Made by a program: the position numbers and the translations under genes
Assembly: GCA_030681265.1 (NCBI GenBank)
Contig: JAUXXD010000078.1
Location: 1-44,145 of the forward strand
Direction: 5' to 3'
Length of the DNA: 44,145 bases
From: Candidatus Didemnitutus sp.
Lineage (GTDB): Bacteria; Verrucomicrobiota; Verrucomicrobiia; Opitutales; Opitutaceae
Shown here: positions 1-8,609 of the stretch, piece by piece
How positions within the stretch are numbered: position 1 is the first letter of the stretch
Layout of the letters: each line of letters opens with the position of its first letter
Notes under the pieces: model-generated
Database searches by the model: none
Told to the model about the DNA's origin: nothing
The model's input: only the letters and a program-made list of their open reading frames with translations

Positions 1-437
1 TTATTCACGCGGTCGATAACCGGACCCATGATGAAAAATGTCAGGAAGAGCGCCAAGCCGATGATGATCTGATTCGACGGCGCACTCGGCACGCCCAACG
101 CGGTGCGCACAAAACCAAGCACGATCACGATTCGCGCAAAACTGGTCATCAATAACACCAAGGACGGCGCCACCGACAGCAATGTCATCAACAACACGAT
201 TTGCACACCCACGCTCAACTGCGCAGGCTGATCGGCTCCTTCGAAATTGATCGAGAGGCGCAACGGATCGCGATTCACCGCCGTATCGGCTCCCGGCGGC
301 GACGGTGTCAACAAACCTGTTTGCGCCGTCAGCGAGGTCGGCGCGGCCGGCGGTGGTGCCGTCTGCGCATCCGCCGCCACCACGGGCAACAGCCCGAGGC
401 ATAACCACACACCCAAACGCAAAATTACGGTGCGCAC
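1..437 (-). CDS. fliP: FliP, flagellar type III export gate protein (partial, C-terminus outside window)
   Basis: FliP forms the pentameric core of the export gate in the basal body membrane. The visible 145 residues include an N-terminal hydrophobic signal-like segment (about residues 5-20), a Pro/Ala/Thr-rich linker, and the first core helices ending in the family-typical stretch LTFFIMGPVIDRVN. The reading frame runs off the left edge, so about 100 C-terminal residues are missing. The chosen GTG start at 437 sits a few bases after GAGGAG, which lies inside the end of fliO; a second in-frame GTG at 443 is possible. It is the last visible gene of the flagellar operon, and fliQ-fliR would be expected next outside the window. 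Family assignment is firm; the exact start is uncertain. Confidence 0.93.
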   Translation of the reverse strand, partial: MRTVILRLGVWLCLGLLPVVAADAQTAPPPAAPTSLTAQTGLLTPSPPGADTAVNRDPLRLSINFEGADQPAQLSVGVQIVLLMTLLSVAPSLVLLMTSFARIVIVLGFVRTALGVPSAPSNQIIIGLALFLTFFIMGPVIDRVN

Positions 438-439
438 GT

Positions 440-892
440 TCACTCCTCGGTTGGCTCTGATCGACGCCCGTCGAGTGAAGTTAGCATTTCGATTCGCCCG
501 GGGCAGACCCCGAGCAGAAATTTTTGTCCGTTGTAATCGGCCACCACGAGGTATTGGCGATTCCCCAACGGGCGGCTTTCCGCGATCGACAGTTTGCGCT
601 GTTGCGCGGTCAATCCGCCGGCCGTCTGGCGCTGCCGCCAAAGCCACCAGCCACCGAGACCTGCGGCTGCCGCGGTCAACAACAGCAACGTGCCCTGCAT
701 GCTGTCAGACTTGGCGGGCGGCGCGGGTGGACTCGTCATCGTGCCCGCGCGCGGGTAAATGACATTGCCCTCCGCCGGTTTTTCTTCGGCGGCAAGGGTG
801 GCGGCCATCGCCAACGCAATGAGGAGACCGATCACCACGCGCAAGCGCAGCGTCCTAGGCGCACTACGGAAAGGGGTGTCTGAATCATGCAT
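440..892 (-). CDS. fliO: FliO, flagellar export apparatus assembly protein
   Basis: A 150-aa protein with a signal-like N-terminal hydrophobic segment (about residues 16-33), a short Pro-rich periplasmic spacer, a second membrane helix (about residues 68-85), and a cytoplasmic C-terminal domain. That layout and the motif KLSIAESRPLGNRQYLVVA fit FliO/FliZ, a scaffold for FliP pore assembly. It lies between fliN and fliP as in many flagellar operons, and its stop lies just before the fliP start. The ATG at 892 has no clear ribosome binding site; the frame stays open to 991, so the start is moderately sure. FliO is poorly conserved, so the call rests on topology, the C-terminal motif and position. 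Confidence 0.8.
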   Translation of the reverse strand: MHDSDTPFRSAPRTLRLRVVIGLLIALAMAATLAAEEKPAEGNVIYPRAGTMTSPPAPPAKSDSMQGTLLLLTAAAAGLGGWWLWRQRQTAGGLTAQQRKLSIAESRPLGNRQYLVVADYNGQKFLLGVCPGRIEMLTSLDGRRSEPTEE

Positions 893-917
893 CCGTGCAG
901 GCGACCGAATGGTCGCG

Positions 918-1181
918 TTAGGGTTTTGGACTCCCGACCAACTCGGTAATCTTAATACCAAAGTTGTCCTCGACCACGACGACCTCGCCATAGGCGATGA
1001 GTTTGTCGTTAACGTAGAGGCCGACGGGGTCGCTGGCGTTTTGCATCAGCTGCACCACCGAGCCGGGTGAAAGTTCGAGGACGTCGCGCATGGGGAGCAT
1101 GCAGGAACCGAGTTGCACGGTCACCTTCACTTTGACGTCCATCACCAGATCAAGAGCTTTTTCGTCCATCAGATTTGACAT
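918..1181 (-). CDS. fliN: FliN, flagellar motor switch C-ring protein (minimal form)
   Basis: FliN forms the base of the cytoplasmic C-ring with FliM and is a docking site for FliH. The 87 residues consist almost only of the SpoA core domain, with the family pattern VTVQLGSCMLPMRDVLELSPGS and the terminal IAYGEVVVVEDNFGIKITE. Typical FliN proteins are about 110-140 aa and have an extra N-terminal region that is missing here. The ATG start at 1181 is well supported by GGAGG about 9 bases upstream. The gene overlaps the end of fliM by 32 bp, so translation is probably coupled. Confident family call. Confidence 0.93.
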   Translation of the reverse strand: MSNLMDEKALDLVMDVKVKVTVQLGSCMLPMRDVLELSPGSVVQLMQNASDPVGLYVNDKLIAYGEVVVVEDNFGIKITELVGSPKP

Positions 1182-2214
1182 GAAATTTTTCCTCCGTTGC
1201 GAGGGGGATTTTGCGGTTGAGTTGCACGGCGACGCGGTCGCTATCGAGACCGACGGTCCCGACAAATTTGGGCACACCATTCAAGAGCACGCGGGTCTGT
1301 TGCAGAAACTCGGCGGGCATCTCGATCACGTCACCGACGCGCAGGCTGCAGATTTCGCGCAAAGAAATTTCAAACGCCTCCCACTCAGCGCGCACGGGCA
1401 TCGTGATGTGATCGTAAGTTTTTTGCCACACGGCGCGTTTTTCGACTGGTGTGACGGCCGCTTCTTTTTGGCGGCGCGACTGCATCTTTTTCACCATCGG
1501 TTCGATCGTGTAGTAAGGCATGCCCAATTGCATCGCCTCCGTGCAGTCGCCGAAATTCACTTCCAGACCGAGCACAAGCATGACAGCATCCTTGGGCGAA
1601 GTTTGCAGATAACGCCCGCTGCTCTCATGGCCGATGATGACCGGGTGCAACTCCGTGTCGCACTTCCACTGGGCACACCACTCTTCGAGCATGATGACCA
1701 CCACGTCCTCCATCAGCGCGACTTCGATTTCGGTCAACGGGCGCTCGCTTTTCACGGAGTGTCCCCTGCCACCGAGCAAGCGATCCGCAATCGTCAACGC
1801 CAGGCGTGGGCTGAAGTCGAGTAAACCGACCCCGAGCATCGGCTCCGCTTTGAAAAGGCAAACGTGGGTCGGTGTGGGGAGCGCTTCGGTAAAATTCGCG
1901 TAGGTAACTGTCGCCAGTTTCGCCATCTTGATGCCGAACTCCATGCGGAGAAACAGTGAGAGCCGCGCACTGAGGTAGCGGATGAAATCTTCGTGGATGA
2001 CCCGCAACCGTCGTAATTCCTGTTCCGGCAGGATGACTGGGTTGAGGAAGTCAAACCGCTCGATCTTGCCCGCAAACTGCGCATCGCCGCGCCGGCCATC
2101 CGCCCGGATGAACAATTGCTTTTGCCCGCTCTCGGCCGGAGCCCCCGCAAGTAGCCGATCAATTTCTGATTGATCGAGAAAGTCGGTGGTCGCAGGTGTG
2201 TTCGGGTCAGCCAT
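1150..2214 (-). CDS. fliM: FliM, flagellar motor switch protein
   Basis: FliM (354 aa) is the middle C-ring component that binds phosphorylated CheY and FliG. The N-terminal segment FLDQSEIDRLL matches the conserved CheY-P binding motif (LSQDEIDALL type). A CheC-like middle domain follows, then a C-terminal SpoA domain (about residues 260-345) that pairs with FliN. The ATG at 2214 was chosen because it places the CheY-binding motif close to the N-terminus; a TTG at 2238 would add eight residues. No strong ribosome binding site is seen. The 3' end overlaps fliN. The CheY-binding motif fits with the cheR-cheB genes immediately beyond flgB. Confidence 0.94.
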   Translation of the reverse strand: MADPNTPATTDFLDQSEIDRLLAGAPAESGQKQLFIRADGRRGDAQFAGKIERFDFLNPVILPEQELRRLRVIHEDFIRYLSARLSLFLRMEFGIKMAKLATVTYANFTEALPTPTHVCLFKAEPMLGVGLLDFSPRLALTIADRLLGGRGHSVKSERPLTEIEVALMEDVVVIMLEEWCAQWKCDTELHPVIIGHESSGRYLQTSPKDAVMLVLGLEVNFGDCTEAMQLGMPYYTIEPMVKKMQSRRQKEAAVTPVEKRAVWQKTYDHITMPVRAEWEAFEISLREICSLRVGDVIEMPAEFLQQTRVLLNGVPKFVGTVGLDSDRVAVQLNRKIPLATEEKFHVKSDGRKSS

Positions 2215-2241
2215 GGCATCAGGCGAAATTTTCCGCAAAAT

Positions 2242-2811
2242 TTACTGAATCACGAAGTCGGCAAAATATACCTGCTCGACGAGGCGTTTGCCGAGCGTCT
2301 GGTTGTAGGCCGCGACGAGTTTTTCGCGCAGCACGTTTTTGGAACCCGGTTCTTCCAGATCGGCGAGCGTGAGCGAGGAGAGCACACTGAGCGTCACATC
2401 GGTGAGCTTCGCCTTCTGTGCGTCAAAGATGGGTTTGACACCCTTGCCGCCAATGCCCGTGACGATGAAACTCACCTTGAGGTAACGCGTGCCCATCGTG
2501 CCCGCGAGGTTCACCACGACATTGTTGAACTCAAAATTCTCGCCGGGGGTGGTCGGCTTGCCGCTGTTGCTGCTGGCGGGGGCCGCGGCGGCCTCGGCAC
2601 CGTCCGTGCCGTGCGCAACGGTCGGCGGGCCGAGCTTCGCCTGCAAACGCGGGAGCAACACATACTCCGCCACCGCGAAGCTCGCCGCGGGCGCGAGCAA
2701 CATGGCGATGATTGCAGGCATCCACGCCTTCATCCCGCCGCCCTTGGCCTCGCCGCCCGCATTGGCGGCAGAGACCATTTCCTTGGGTTCTTTGGCTTCC
2801 GGCTTGGACAT
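2242..2811 (-). CDS. fliL: FliL, flagellar basal body-associated stator protein
   Basis: FliL (189 aa) is an inner-membrane protein associated with the MotA-MotB stator. It has a short cytoplasmic tail, one transmembrane helix (about residues 29-50), an Ala/Ser/Pro-rich linker, and a periplasmic domain with the typical VVVNLAGTMGTRYLKVSFIV segment and the C-terminal end RLVEQVYFADFVIQ. This matches FliL in length and order. It sits between flgE and fliM, the classic fliL-fliM-fliN order. No strong ribosome binding site precedes the ATG, as is common for this operon. Confidence 0.92.
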   Translation of the reverse strand: MSKPEAKEPKEMVSAANAGGEAKGGGMKAWMPAIIAMLLAPAASFAVAEYVLLPRLQAKLGPPTVAHGTDGAEAAAAPASSNSGKPTTPGENFEFNNVVVNLAGTMGTRYLKVSFIVTGIGGKGVKPIFDAQKAKLTDVTLSVLSSLTLADLEEPGSKNVLREKLVAAYNQTLGKRLVEQVYFADFVIQ

Positions 2812-2835
2812 GACAGTAAAAAGGTTCAGCCTAGC

Positions 2836-3705
2836 TTAGTTGCGCTTCAGATTAACGATGTCTTCGAGGATCGAATCCGACACCGTAATGAGTCGCGAAC
2901 CGGCCTGGAAACTGCGCTGCGTCGTAATCAGGTCGGAGAATTGTGTCGTCAGATCGACGTTGGAGGATTCGAGCGAACCGGACTGCAAGGTGCCGAGACC
3001 ACCCTCACCGGGATTGTTATTGCCGGTGAGCAGACCGCCGATCGGACCGGCCGCTTCGAGACCCGAAAACAAATTGTTGCCTTCGCGCATGAGCACCGAC
3101 GTGTCGTTGAAATTCTGCAGTTGGATGCGATTCGTCGTCGCTGAAGTGCCATCGGAGTAGAACTCGATGAGGTTGCCATGGCGGTCGATGCTGAGGGACT
3201 GCAATTCCGTGCCCGCGGGAGGATTCTGTCCAACGCGCATATCGCCCAAGGCCAACGGAGCCACCCCAACAGAACCGCCTGTCATGCCTTGCACGCGCAT
3301 GCCGCCCTGCGTCACGAGAAAGCCTTGGTTATCGAGACGGAACGAGCCGTCACGAGTCGCAAATTTCGCGCCGCTTGTCGCATCTTGCACCATGAAGAAA
3401 CCGCGGCCAGCAATGCCGACATCCGTGGTCGTGCCGGTGGCCGCGAGTGAACCCTGGGAGAAATTGGTCGTGACGCCCGACAACTGCACGCCGCTGCCGA
3501 TCTGCACGCCAGGCATACTGGAAGCCGCCCCACTGGAGGGTGCCGAGCCGCGCACGGTGTTGCTGAAGCTGTCGGTGAAATTCGCCTGCGAAGTTTTGTA
3601 GCCGGTCGTGTTGATGTTCGCGATGTTGTTGCCGATGATTTCAAGCCCCTTGCTGAAGGTGCGGAGCGCGCTGACGCCTGAGGTAAGTGTGCCGATGAGT
3701 GCCAT
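2836..3705 (-). CDS. flgE: FlgE, flagellar hook protein (short form)
   Basis: The 289-aa product starts with the rod/hook N-terminal heptad region (MALIGTLTSGVSALRTFSKG, then NNIANINTTGYK) and ends with the matching C-terminal helix (SSNVDLTTQFSDLITTQRSF to DSILEDIVNLKRN). The segment GIAGRGFFMVQD is the family's conserved DGNGFF-type motif. Together with flgD directly upstream this supports hook protein FlgE. FlgE is usually about 400 aa or longer, and the shortening falls in the surface domains, leaving a size near FlgF/FlgG. FlgG-like function cannot be fully excluded. The frame is open to 3903, but the Met at 3705 gives the canonical N-terminus. Confidence 0.85.
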   Translation of the reverse strand: MALIGTLTSGVSALRTFSKGLEIIGNNIANINTTGYKTSQANFTDSFSNTVRGSAPSSGAASSMPGVQIGSGVQLSGVTTNFSQGSLAATGTTTDVGIAGRGFFMVQDATSGAKFATRDGSFRLDNQGFLVTQGGMRVQGMTGGSVGVAPLALGDMRVGQNPPAGTELQSLSIDRHGNLIEFYSDGTSATTNRIQLQNFNDTSVLMREGNNLFSGLEAAGPIGGLLTGNNNPGEGGLGTLQSGSLESSNVDLTTQFSDLITTQRSFQAGSRLITVSDSILEDIVNLKRN

Positions 3706-3733
3706 GGTAGTAGTGCTGAGTTGAGGTTTCGAA

Positions 3734-4219
3734 TTATGCCGCGGGCGGGAAAAGACCCGATGCCGTGACGTTGCTGTTGGGAATAACGGTGGGTTCGATC
3801 CGCCGAACCGCGGAAAGTGGATAGGCCTTATCGCCGAGCATGAGGAAAATCCCCTCGCGGGTATTCTCGAGCGCCGTGACCAAGCCCGCGACGGGCAAAC
3901 CATCCGTGCCCTCTACGGTCACCGTGCGGCCGAGGTAACTGTTGCCCATGAGTAATTGTTGATCCGCACGCAGGCGGGCCATCTCGAGTGTCATCGCGCC
4001 GCTCTGTTCGAGCGAAGTAAACTGCGCCATCTGCGCGATGAATGCCGTGTCTTCCATCGGCTTCAGCGGATCCTGTTGCTGAAACTGCACCGCCAGCAGC
4101 TTCATAAAATCGTTCGCATCGAGCGATTTTTTGGCGACGCGCGCCTGCGCCGTGCCTGACGAATTATAAAGATCCGACATCCCGATGGTCTGCGTGGGGG
4201 CGATGAGGTTGACAGGCAT
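3734..4219 (-). CDS. flgD: FlgD, flagellar hook assembly cap protein
   Basis: FlgD (161 aa) caps the growing hook and is needed for FlgE polymerisation. The conserved N-terminal domain is clear: DANDFMKLLAVQFQQQDPLK followed by TAFIAQMAQFTSLEQ. The C-terminal half is short (YLGRTVTVEG onward) and appears to keep only a reduced version of the FlgD tudor/Ig-like region, compared with about 230 aa in enterics. The ATG at 4219 is 2 bases past the fliK stop, so expression is probably coupled to fliK. The order fliK-flgD-flgE is the usual hook gene block. Confidence 0.92.
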   Translation of the reverse strand: MPVNLIAPTQTIGMSDLYNSSGTAQARVAKKSLDANDFMKLLAVQFQQQDPLKPMEDTAFIAQMAQFTSLEQSGAMTLEMARLRADQQLLMGNSYLGRTVTVEGTDGLPVAGLVTALENTREGIFLMLGDKAYPLSAVRRIEPTVIPNSNVTASGLFPPAA

Positions 4220-4221
4220 GA

Positions 4222-6081
4222 TCAAGCGAGGGCGGAAAGCCGATGAGGGTGAGAGAACGCGGGCGGCGGCGCTAACTCGGTGAGCGGAGCCGAACCGGAA
4301 GAAGTCCAATCGCCATCACCGAGAAAATCGGGTTGCGCCCGAAAACGATGATGCTGCGACGAAGATTGACCTTGGGAAAATGAGTGCCCGTTGCCGGCGT
4401 TGTTCCCGGAGGAATTCGCCGTTGCCACAAACGGCTCGGCAAACCGCAGCGTCGAGTCGGGGCGCCCTGCTACCGCGCGCATTTCATGCGTCAGCGCAGC
4501 GCGCAACTCCGGCGAATCTGTGCGAAATTCCGTGCGCACTTCCCCGTCGCGGAGCGTGACGCGCACGTGGAGATCTTCTTCGCCAAACTTGAATTGCAAC
4601 TGCACACTCGGCACCGGCTGCATGCGTGACGCCGCTTGCGCTTCGACGACTGTCGTCACCGTTTGCACCGCGCGTTGCGCGACGAGGCGCGCCGCCTCAG
4701 CAGTCGCGGTCGTGCCGCCAATCGGCTCGACCAATGCGGCCACCGGCTGACCCGTAAACGGGAAGTCGAGGAGAGCATGCGCTGGGGCAAACATAGTCGG
4801 AACCGAAAAAGCACTGGCGGTGCCAACCAACAGCTTCCCCTTTCCAACCCTCGTAGTGTCAGTGTTTAGAAAATGTTTTTCTGACGTCGATTTAGCGACA
4901 ACACTCGTTTGGCCGGCGAGCAACGCAGCAGCGGCAATTTTTTCCGGTGCCGCGCTGGCCGTTGCGAGCCTGTCCGCCGACGCATTCGGCTCAACGCTTG
5001 TCATCGGCTTGGGGCCATTCGCCCGGATCGTCACACCGTTGGGCAACTCCACCGCTGCTGACTGGAGCGCGAGTGTCGGCATCTCGGTTGCGCGCGGCAA
5101 CGACGCAGCGACCGCGGGAGACCGAGGAATCTGCCCGGACGGCGCCTCGAAAAATTTGTTTGCTGCGGCCGACGTCTCTGCCGGCACCGTTGCCGCACGA
5201 ATCGGCGATGAAGCCACCATAGAAGCAGTGGGAAGTTGCCCGGATTGCGCCAAATGCACGGTTGCCCCTGAGTCACTGATCGCTGGCGCATTGGCCCGCA
5301 CTGCAGTGGCAATCTTCATGATTACCGGAGAGCGCAAAGTATTCTCGGCGATAGCCAGTTCCGTGGTGAGTGCGGTTGTCGCGGCGCGGAGTTGGGCCTC
5401 GACTCGTTGCGTGAGCGGCGTGCCCTGCGGCCGTTGCACCAACACCGCGTCGGTCGCAGTGGTGGGTGTTTCGGCGAGTGAATCCGCGGGCGCGATAATC
5501 GGCGACTCAACGCCGGGCCACCGCAGTGAACGGGCCATGCCATTCGGCAGCTCTAGTGACAATTGCAACGAATCCGCCATCACCTTGCCGGTCGGTGCCG
5601 ACCCTGTCGCCGCAACCGGCAACACTGTGGGCATCCACAGCGGCAGCATGAGCGCGAGCACCGCTTCGACGACTTGGCGCGTGGGTTCCTCCGTGGGCAA
5701 CGCCGGTTCGTCTGTCGCAAACTCTGCCTCCAGCAGCGGCATGGCGGGAGCGGAAACACTCGCGTGGCACGTCCGAACAGATCTCGTGATCGTGGTCTGC
5801 GCTAACTCGCCCACGTCGGGCGATGTCGGTTGGCTGCTGTTTTCGATGCGTGCCGCGGGGAGTGCAAAGGGTGGGGAAATGCCCGGAGCCACTGGTGCTT
5901 CGGCACCGCTCGAGTGCGGTCGCAACAGAGCGGCAAAAACCATCGGGCGCGGCATAGCACCCATCGCTGCTCCGGCCATTTGGCCGCTAATGCCCAGCCC
6001 GCCCAGCGCGTCACGTTCAGTGGCAAGGCCTCCGGTGGGCGGGGCGGTGTCGGAGCATTGCGGAGCAGGGAAGGTCGTCAT
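4222..6081 (-). CDS. fliK: FliK, flagellar hook-length control protein
   Basis: FliK (619 aa) measures hook length and switches export specificity. Most of the protein is low-complexity Ala/Pro/Ser/Thr-rich sequence, as expected of the secreted ruler region. A folded C-terminal Flg_hook domain lies near residues 500-570 (QLQFKFGEEDLHVRVTLRDG). A His/Ser/Asn-rich tail follows. The ATG at 6081 is preferred over 6117 because GGAGGG lies about 10 bases upstream. It is longer than the E. coli protein (about 405 aa). Its position immediately before flgD supports the call. A long open frame on the opposite strand here reflects GC-rich composition and is not a gene. Confidence 0.88.
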   Translation of the reverse strand: MTTFPAPQCSDTAPPTGGLATERDALGGLGISGQMAGAAMGAMPRPMVFAALLRPHSSGAEAPVAPGISPPFALPAARIENSSQPTSPDVGELAQTTITRSVRTCHASVSAPAMPLLEAEFATDEPALPTEEPTRQVVEAVLALMLPLWMPTVLPVAATGSAPTGKVMADSLQLSLELPNGMARSLRWPGVESPIIAPADSLAETPTTATDAVLVQRPQGTPLTQRVEAQLRAATTALTTELAIAENTLRSPVIMKIATAVRANAPAISDSGATVHLAQSGQLPTASMVASSPIRAATVPAETSAAANKFFEAPSGQIPRSPAVAASLPRATEMPTLALQSAAVELPNGVTIRANGPKPMTSVEPNASADRLATASAAPEKIAAAALLAGQTSVVAKSTSEKHFLNTDTTRVGKGKLLVGTASAFSVPTMFAPAHALLDFPFTGQPVAALVEPIGGTTATAEAARLVAQRAVQTVTTVVEAQAASRMQPVPSVQLQFKFGEEDLHVRVTLRDGEVRTEFRTDSPELRAALTHEMRAVAGRPDSTLRFAEPFVATANSSGNNAGNGHSFSQGQSSSQHHRFRAQPDFLGDGDWTSSGSAPLTELAPPPAFSHPHRLSALA

Positions 6082-6141
6082 GGATTGACTTCCCTCCGTG
6101 GAAAACAGCGACGCCATCCATGGCGTGCGGGTGAAAGAGAA

Positions 6142-6753
6142 TTAAGATGAGCCGGGTTTGGCGGCTTTCATCACGCGAAGTTTTTCCGACAAGATCGCGA
6201 CGCGTTTGGCGAGGGTCGCATCGAAGGTGGCCGTGCGGCTCATTTCCTCAAAAATCGGACTGACCACATCGGGCTTCATCTGCACGAGGATTTTCACCGC
6301 GAGCGAGTCGTCGAGTTCGCGGATAATCGCCACCGCCGCGCGCGGCGTCAGGTTGGCGTAAGTCGCGGCAAGCATTTTGAGATTTTTGCTCTCGTCGGCT
6401 CTGATTTCGATAATCTGGCTACTGATCTCCTTGCGAATACGCTCCAGGTCGGTGCGCATCTTGTGGAGTTCCAATTGTTCCGCTGCGAGCCGTGCGGCGC
6501 GCAGGTCGAGACTCTCGGAATATTTGGTGAGGCGGTCTTTCTCCCCTTTCAACTCGGAGGTAAGATTTTCGACTTCGATCGTCCAGAAATCCCACCCCGG
6601 TGGCGCGGCTTTCTTCACATCGACGACCAGCGTCGCGGCGTGGTGTTGGGCGATGACTTCGCCGGAGCGCCAGAACCAGAACAGACCGGCAGACATGCCG
6701 GCCGCGAGGCCGAGGCCGATGACGATAACAGGATGGGGGGAGCTTTTGCTCAT
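6142..6753 (-). CDS. MotE-like flagellar protein (MgtE-N-type domain)
   Basis: A 203-aa protein with one N-terminal membrane helix (about residues 8-27), a predicted coiled coil (about residues 60-125), and a C-terminal helical domain with the repeated pattern ATYANLTPRAAVAIIRELDD then ILVQMKPDVVSPIFEEMSRT. This domain is shared with the N-domain of MgtE and with MotE/FlbB, the periplasmic stator chaperone in alphaproteobacteria and spirochaetes. The start overlaps the fliJ stop by 4 bp (ATGA), so it is translationally coupled. Position between fliJ and fliK is typical of motE/ylxF-type genes. MotE is the likely identity; whether it acts in stator assembly here is inference. Confidence 0.78.
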   Translation of the reverse strand: MSKSSPHPVIVIGLGLAAGMSAGLFWFWRSGEVIAQHHAATLVVDVKKAAPPGWDFWTIEVENLTSELKGEKDRLTKYSESLDLRAARLAAEQLELHKMRTDLERIRKEISSQIIEIRADESKNLKMLAATYANLTPRAAVAIIRELDDSLAVKILVQMKPDVVSPIFEEMSRTATFDATLAKRVAILSEKLRVMKAAKPGSS

Positions 6754-7202
6754 GTGAGTTGGGCGCGGCGCGCGGCGCGATAACTGGCGAAGTCATCGAG
6801 GGCGTTTTGCTCGACGCGATTGAATTCCAGACGGTAAGCGGAACGGGCTTTCTCCTCGAGGCGCTGGACCACCTTGAGTTTCCGATTGGCTTCGAAGTAT
6901 TCCTCGCGGCGTTGCTGCATCAACTCGCGCGCGGTGATCATGGCGCGTTCACACTGCATCTCCTGCTCACATTCCGCGCGGTAAGCGCGGAAGAGCGACG
7001 CCGCCTCGGCCGCTTGGTAGGTGCCGGAACGACCGTCGAACAATGATCCGCCCAACTCCGCCACCCGTTGCCGCGTGGCGGCGAGCACTTCCTCACATTG
7101 CACATAGCCATGCACGGCGGCGGCGAAAATTTCACGGGCGCGCATCTCGTGATGGGCGCGTAACACGGCCACAGGCCGCAGGGGAAAGCGGAAACGTTTC
7201 AT
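6750..7202 (-). CDS. fliJ: FliJ, flagellar export chaperone / ATPase stalk protein
   Basis: FliJ (150 aa) is an all-helical coiled-coil protein that sits in the centre of the FliI hexamer and links it to the FlhA gate. The N-terminus KRFRFPLRPVAVLRAH matches the family, and the rest is charged amphipathic helix with Glu/Arg/Gln-rich heptads, including the QRLEEKARSAYRLEF region. The ATG at 7202 overlaps the fliI stop by 4 bp (ATGA), which decides the start over an in-frame upstream codon at 7235. Length equals the usual FliJ (about 147 aa). Context between fliI and motE supports it. Confidence 0.9.
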   Translation of the reverse strand: MKRFRFPLRPVAVLRAHHEMRAREIFAAAVHGYVQCEEVLAATRQRVAELGGSLFDGRSGTYQAAEAASLFRAYRAECEQEMQCERAMITARELMQQRREEYFEANRKLKVVQRLEEKARSAYRLEFNRVEQNALDDFASYRAARRAQLT

Positions 7203-8518
7203 GGCGCGACGATTTTTTTGAGCAGTTTGAAACACTCCGCCCGCGCCGTGTGCTCATGCACGCCTTGCCGGAGAAATTGGCGCAACGGCTCATGCAGCGC
7301 GATCGCCTGATCCAAGGCCGCGCTGCCTCCTTTTTGGTAAGCACCGATGGAAATCAAATCTTCATTTTTGCGGTAAAGGGCGAGTTGCTCACGGGCGAGT
7401 GCGGCCAGTTCAACTTCCTCGGGCGTGCACACATCGCGCGTCAAACGGCTCACGCTCTCCAACACATCAACGGCAGGGTAATGGTTGAAATGCGCCAATT
7501 GCCGCGAGAGCACCAAGTGCCCGTCGAGAATACCGCGCACCGCGTCGGCCACGGGTTCATTCATGTCGTCGCCTTCGACCAACACGGTGTAGAGTGCCGT
7601 GATAGCGCCGTTTTCGCCCGCGCCCGTGCGTTCGAGCAAGCGCGGCAGCATGGCGAAGACTGACGGCGTATACCCGCGCGTCGCCGGTGGCTCCCCGATC
7701 GCGAGACCGATCTCGCGTTGCGCCATCGCAAAACGCGTCACGGAATCCATCAGCAGCATCACGCTCTTACCTTGATCACGGTAGGCTTCTGCAATCGAAG
7801 TCGCGGTGAACGCTGCGCGCAACCGCAACGGCGCCGGTGTGTCGGAGGTCGCGACAACCACGACCGAGCGACGCAATCCTTCCGGGCCCAAGTCCTTCTC
7901 CAAAAACTCCCGCACTTCGCGACCGCGTTCACCGACGAGTGCGACGACCACGACATCCGCCGCGCAACCGCGCGCGATCATGCCGAGCAAAGTTGACTTA
8001 CCGACACCAGAGCCAGCGAACAAACCGAGCCGTTGACCGCGGCCGATCGGCGTAAAGGCATCGAGCACGCGCACGCCCGTGTTGAGTGCCTCCTTGATCC
8101 GTTGCCGACGCAACGGATGCGGTGGTTTGTTGCTCTGCTCCGTGCGATCAACGGGCAACATACCGAGTCCATCAAAGGGACGACCGAGCGCATCGAGCAC
8201 GCGACCAAGCAGCTCGGGGCCGGGGCGCGGCAGCGGCGGACGGTCCGTGGCGGCAACTTCGCAGCCGACATGCAAGCCTGCTGTATCGCCGAGCGGCATC
8301 AGCAGGACGCGGTGTTCGCGAAAACCCACGACTTCCGCACGCACCGAAAAATCGGTGCGCGGTGACCGCACAATGCACAACTCACCGAGGCCGACGTTCG
8401 GGCCTTCGGATTCGATAATCAATCCGGCCACGCCGAGCACCGCGCCCACGCGTTGCACAGACGGCAGATGCCGCACTTGGGTGCGCATCACATCGATGAG
8501 GGGAGCGACGTTGTTCAT
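7199..8518 (-). CDS. fliI: FliI, flagellum-specific export ATPase
   Basis: FliI (439 aa) is the hexameric ATPase that energises type III flagellar export. Walker A GSGVGKST lies at residues 169-176 and Walker B VMLLMDS at about 253-259. The catalytic-glutamate segment ALVGERGREV and the TRGYTPSVFAMLPRLLERTG region are also present, all as in FliI/YscN. The ATG at 8518 has GGAGA about 7 bases upstream; the frame remains open to 8578. It overlaps fliJ by 4 bp. The 91-bp gap before it holds an imperfect hairpin at 8558-8576 that could modulate translation or mRNA processing (inference). Confidence 0.96.
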   Translation of the reverse strand: MNNVAPLIDVMRTQVRHLPSVQRVGAVLGVAGLIIESEGPNVGLGELCIVRSPRTDFSVRAEVVGFREHRVLLMPLGDTAGLHVGCEVAATDRPPLPRPGPELLGRVLDALGRPFDGLGMLPVDRTEQSNKPPHPLRRQRIKEALNTGVRVLDAFTPIGRGQRLGLFAGSGVGKSTLLGMIARGCAADVVVVALVGERGREVREFLEKDLGPEGLRRSVVVVATSDTPAPLRLRAAFTATSIAEAYRDQGKSVMLLMDSVTRFAMAQREIGLAIGEPPATRGYTPSVFAMLPRLLERTGAGENGAITALYTVLVEGDDMNEPVADAVRGILDGHLVLSRQLAHFNHYPAVDVLESVSRLTRDVCTPEEVELAALAREQLALYRKNEDLISIGAYQKGGSAALDQAIALHEPLRQFLRQGVHEHTARAECFKLLKKIVAP

Positions 8519-8557
8519 TGGCTGTTCTCCGTTCGCCAAACGCGCTGATTCCACCGC

Positions 8558-8576
8558 GCCACACGGACCGTGCGGC
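8558..8576. other. Imperfect hairpin in the fliH-fliI gap
   Basis: The sequence GCCACACGGACCGTGCGGC forms two near-complementary arms around the centre (one G-U type mismatch on the transcript). It lies in the only sizeable spacer (8519-8609) inside the fliG-to-motE block. No T-run follows on the transcribed strand, so it does not look like a full terminator. A role in mRNA stability or processing is only a guess. Confidence 0.3.
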
Positions 8577-8609
8577 AAAGTGTGAATATTGCGAAATGGG
8601 GGAGCTTGC

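Noticed and set aside
4820-6088. Long plus-strand open frame of 422 codons opposite fliK
   Set aside because: It is a shadow of the low-complexity, GC-rich fliK gene; the product is Ala/Ser/Val-rich without any domain.
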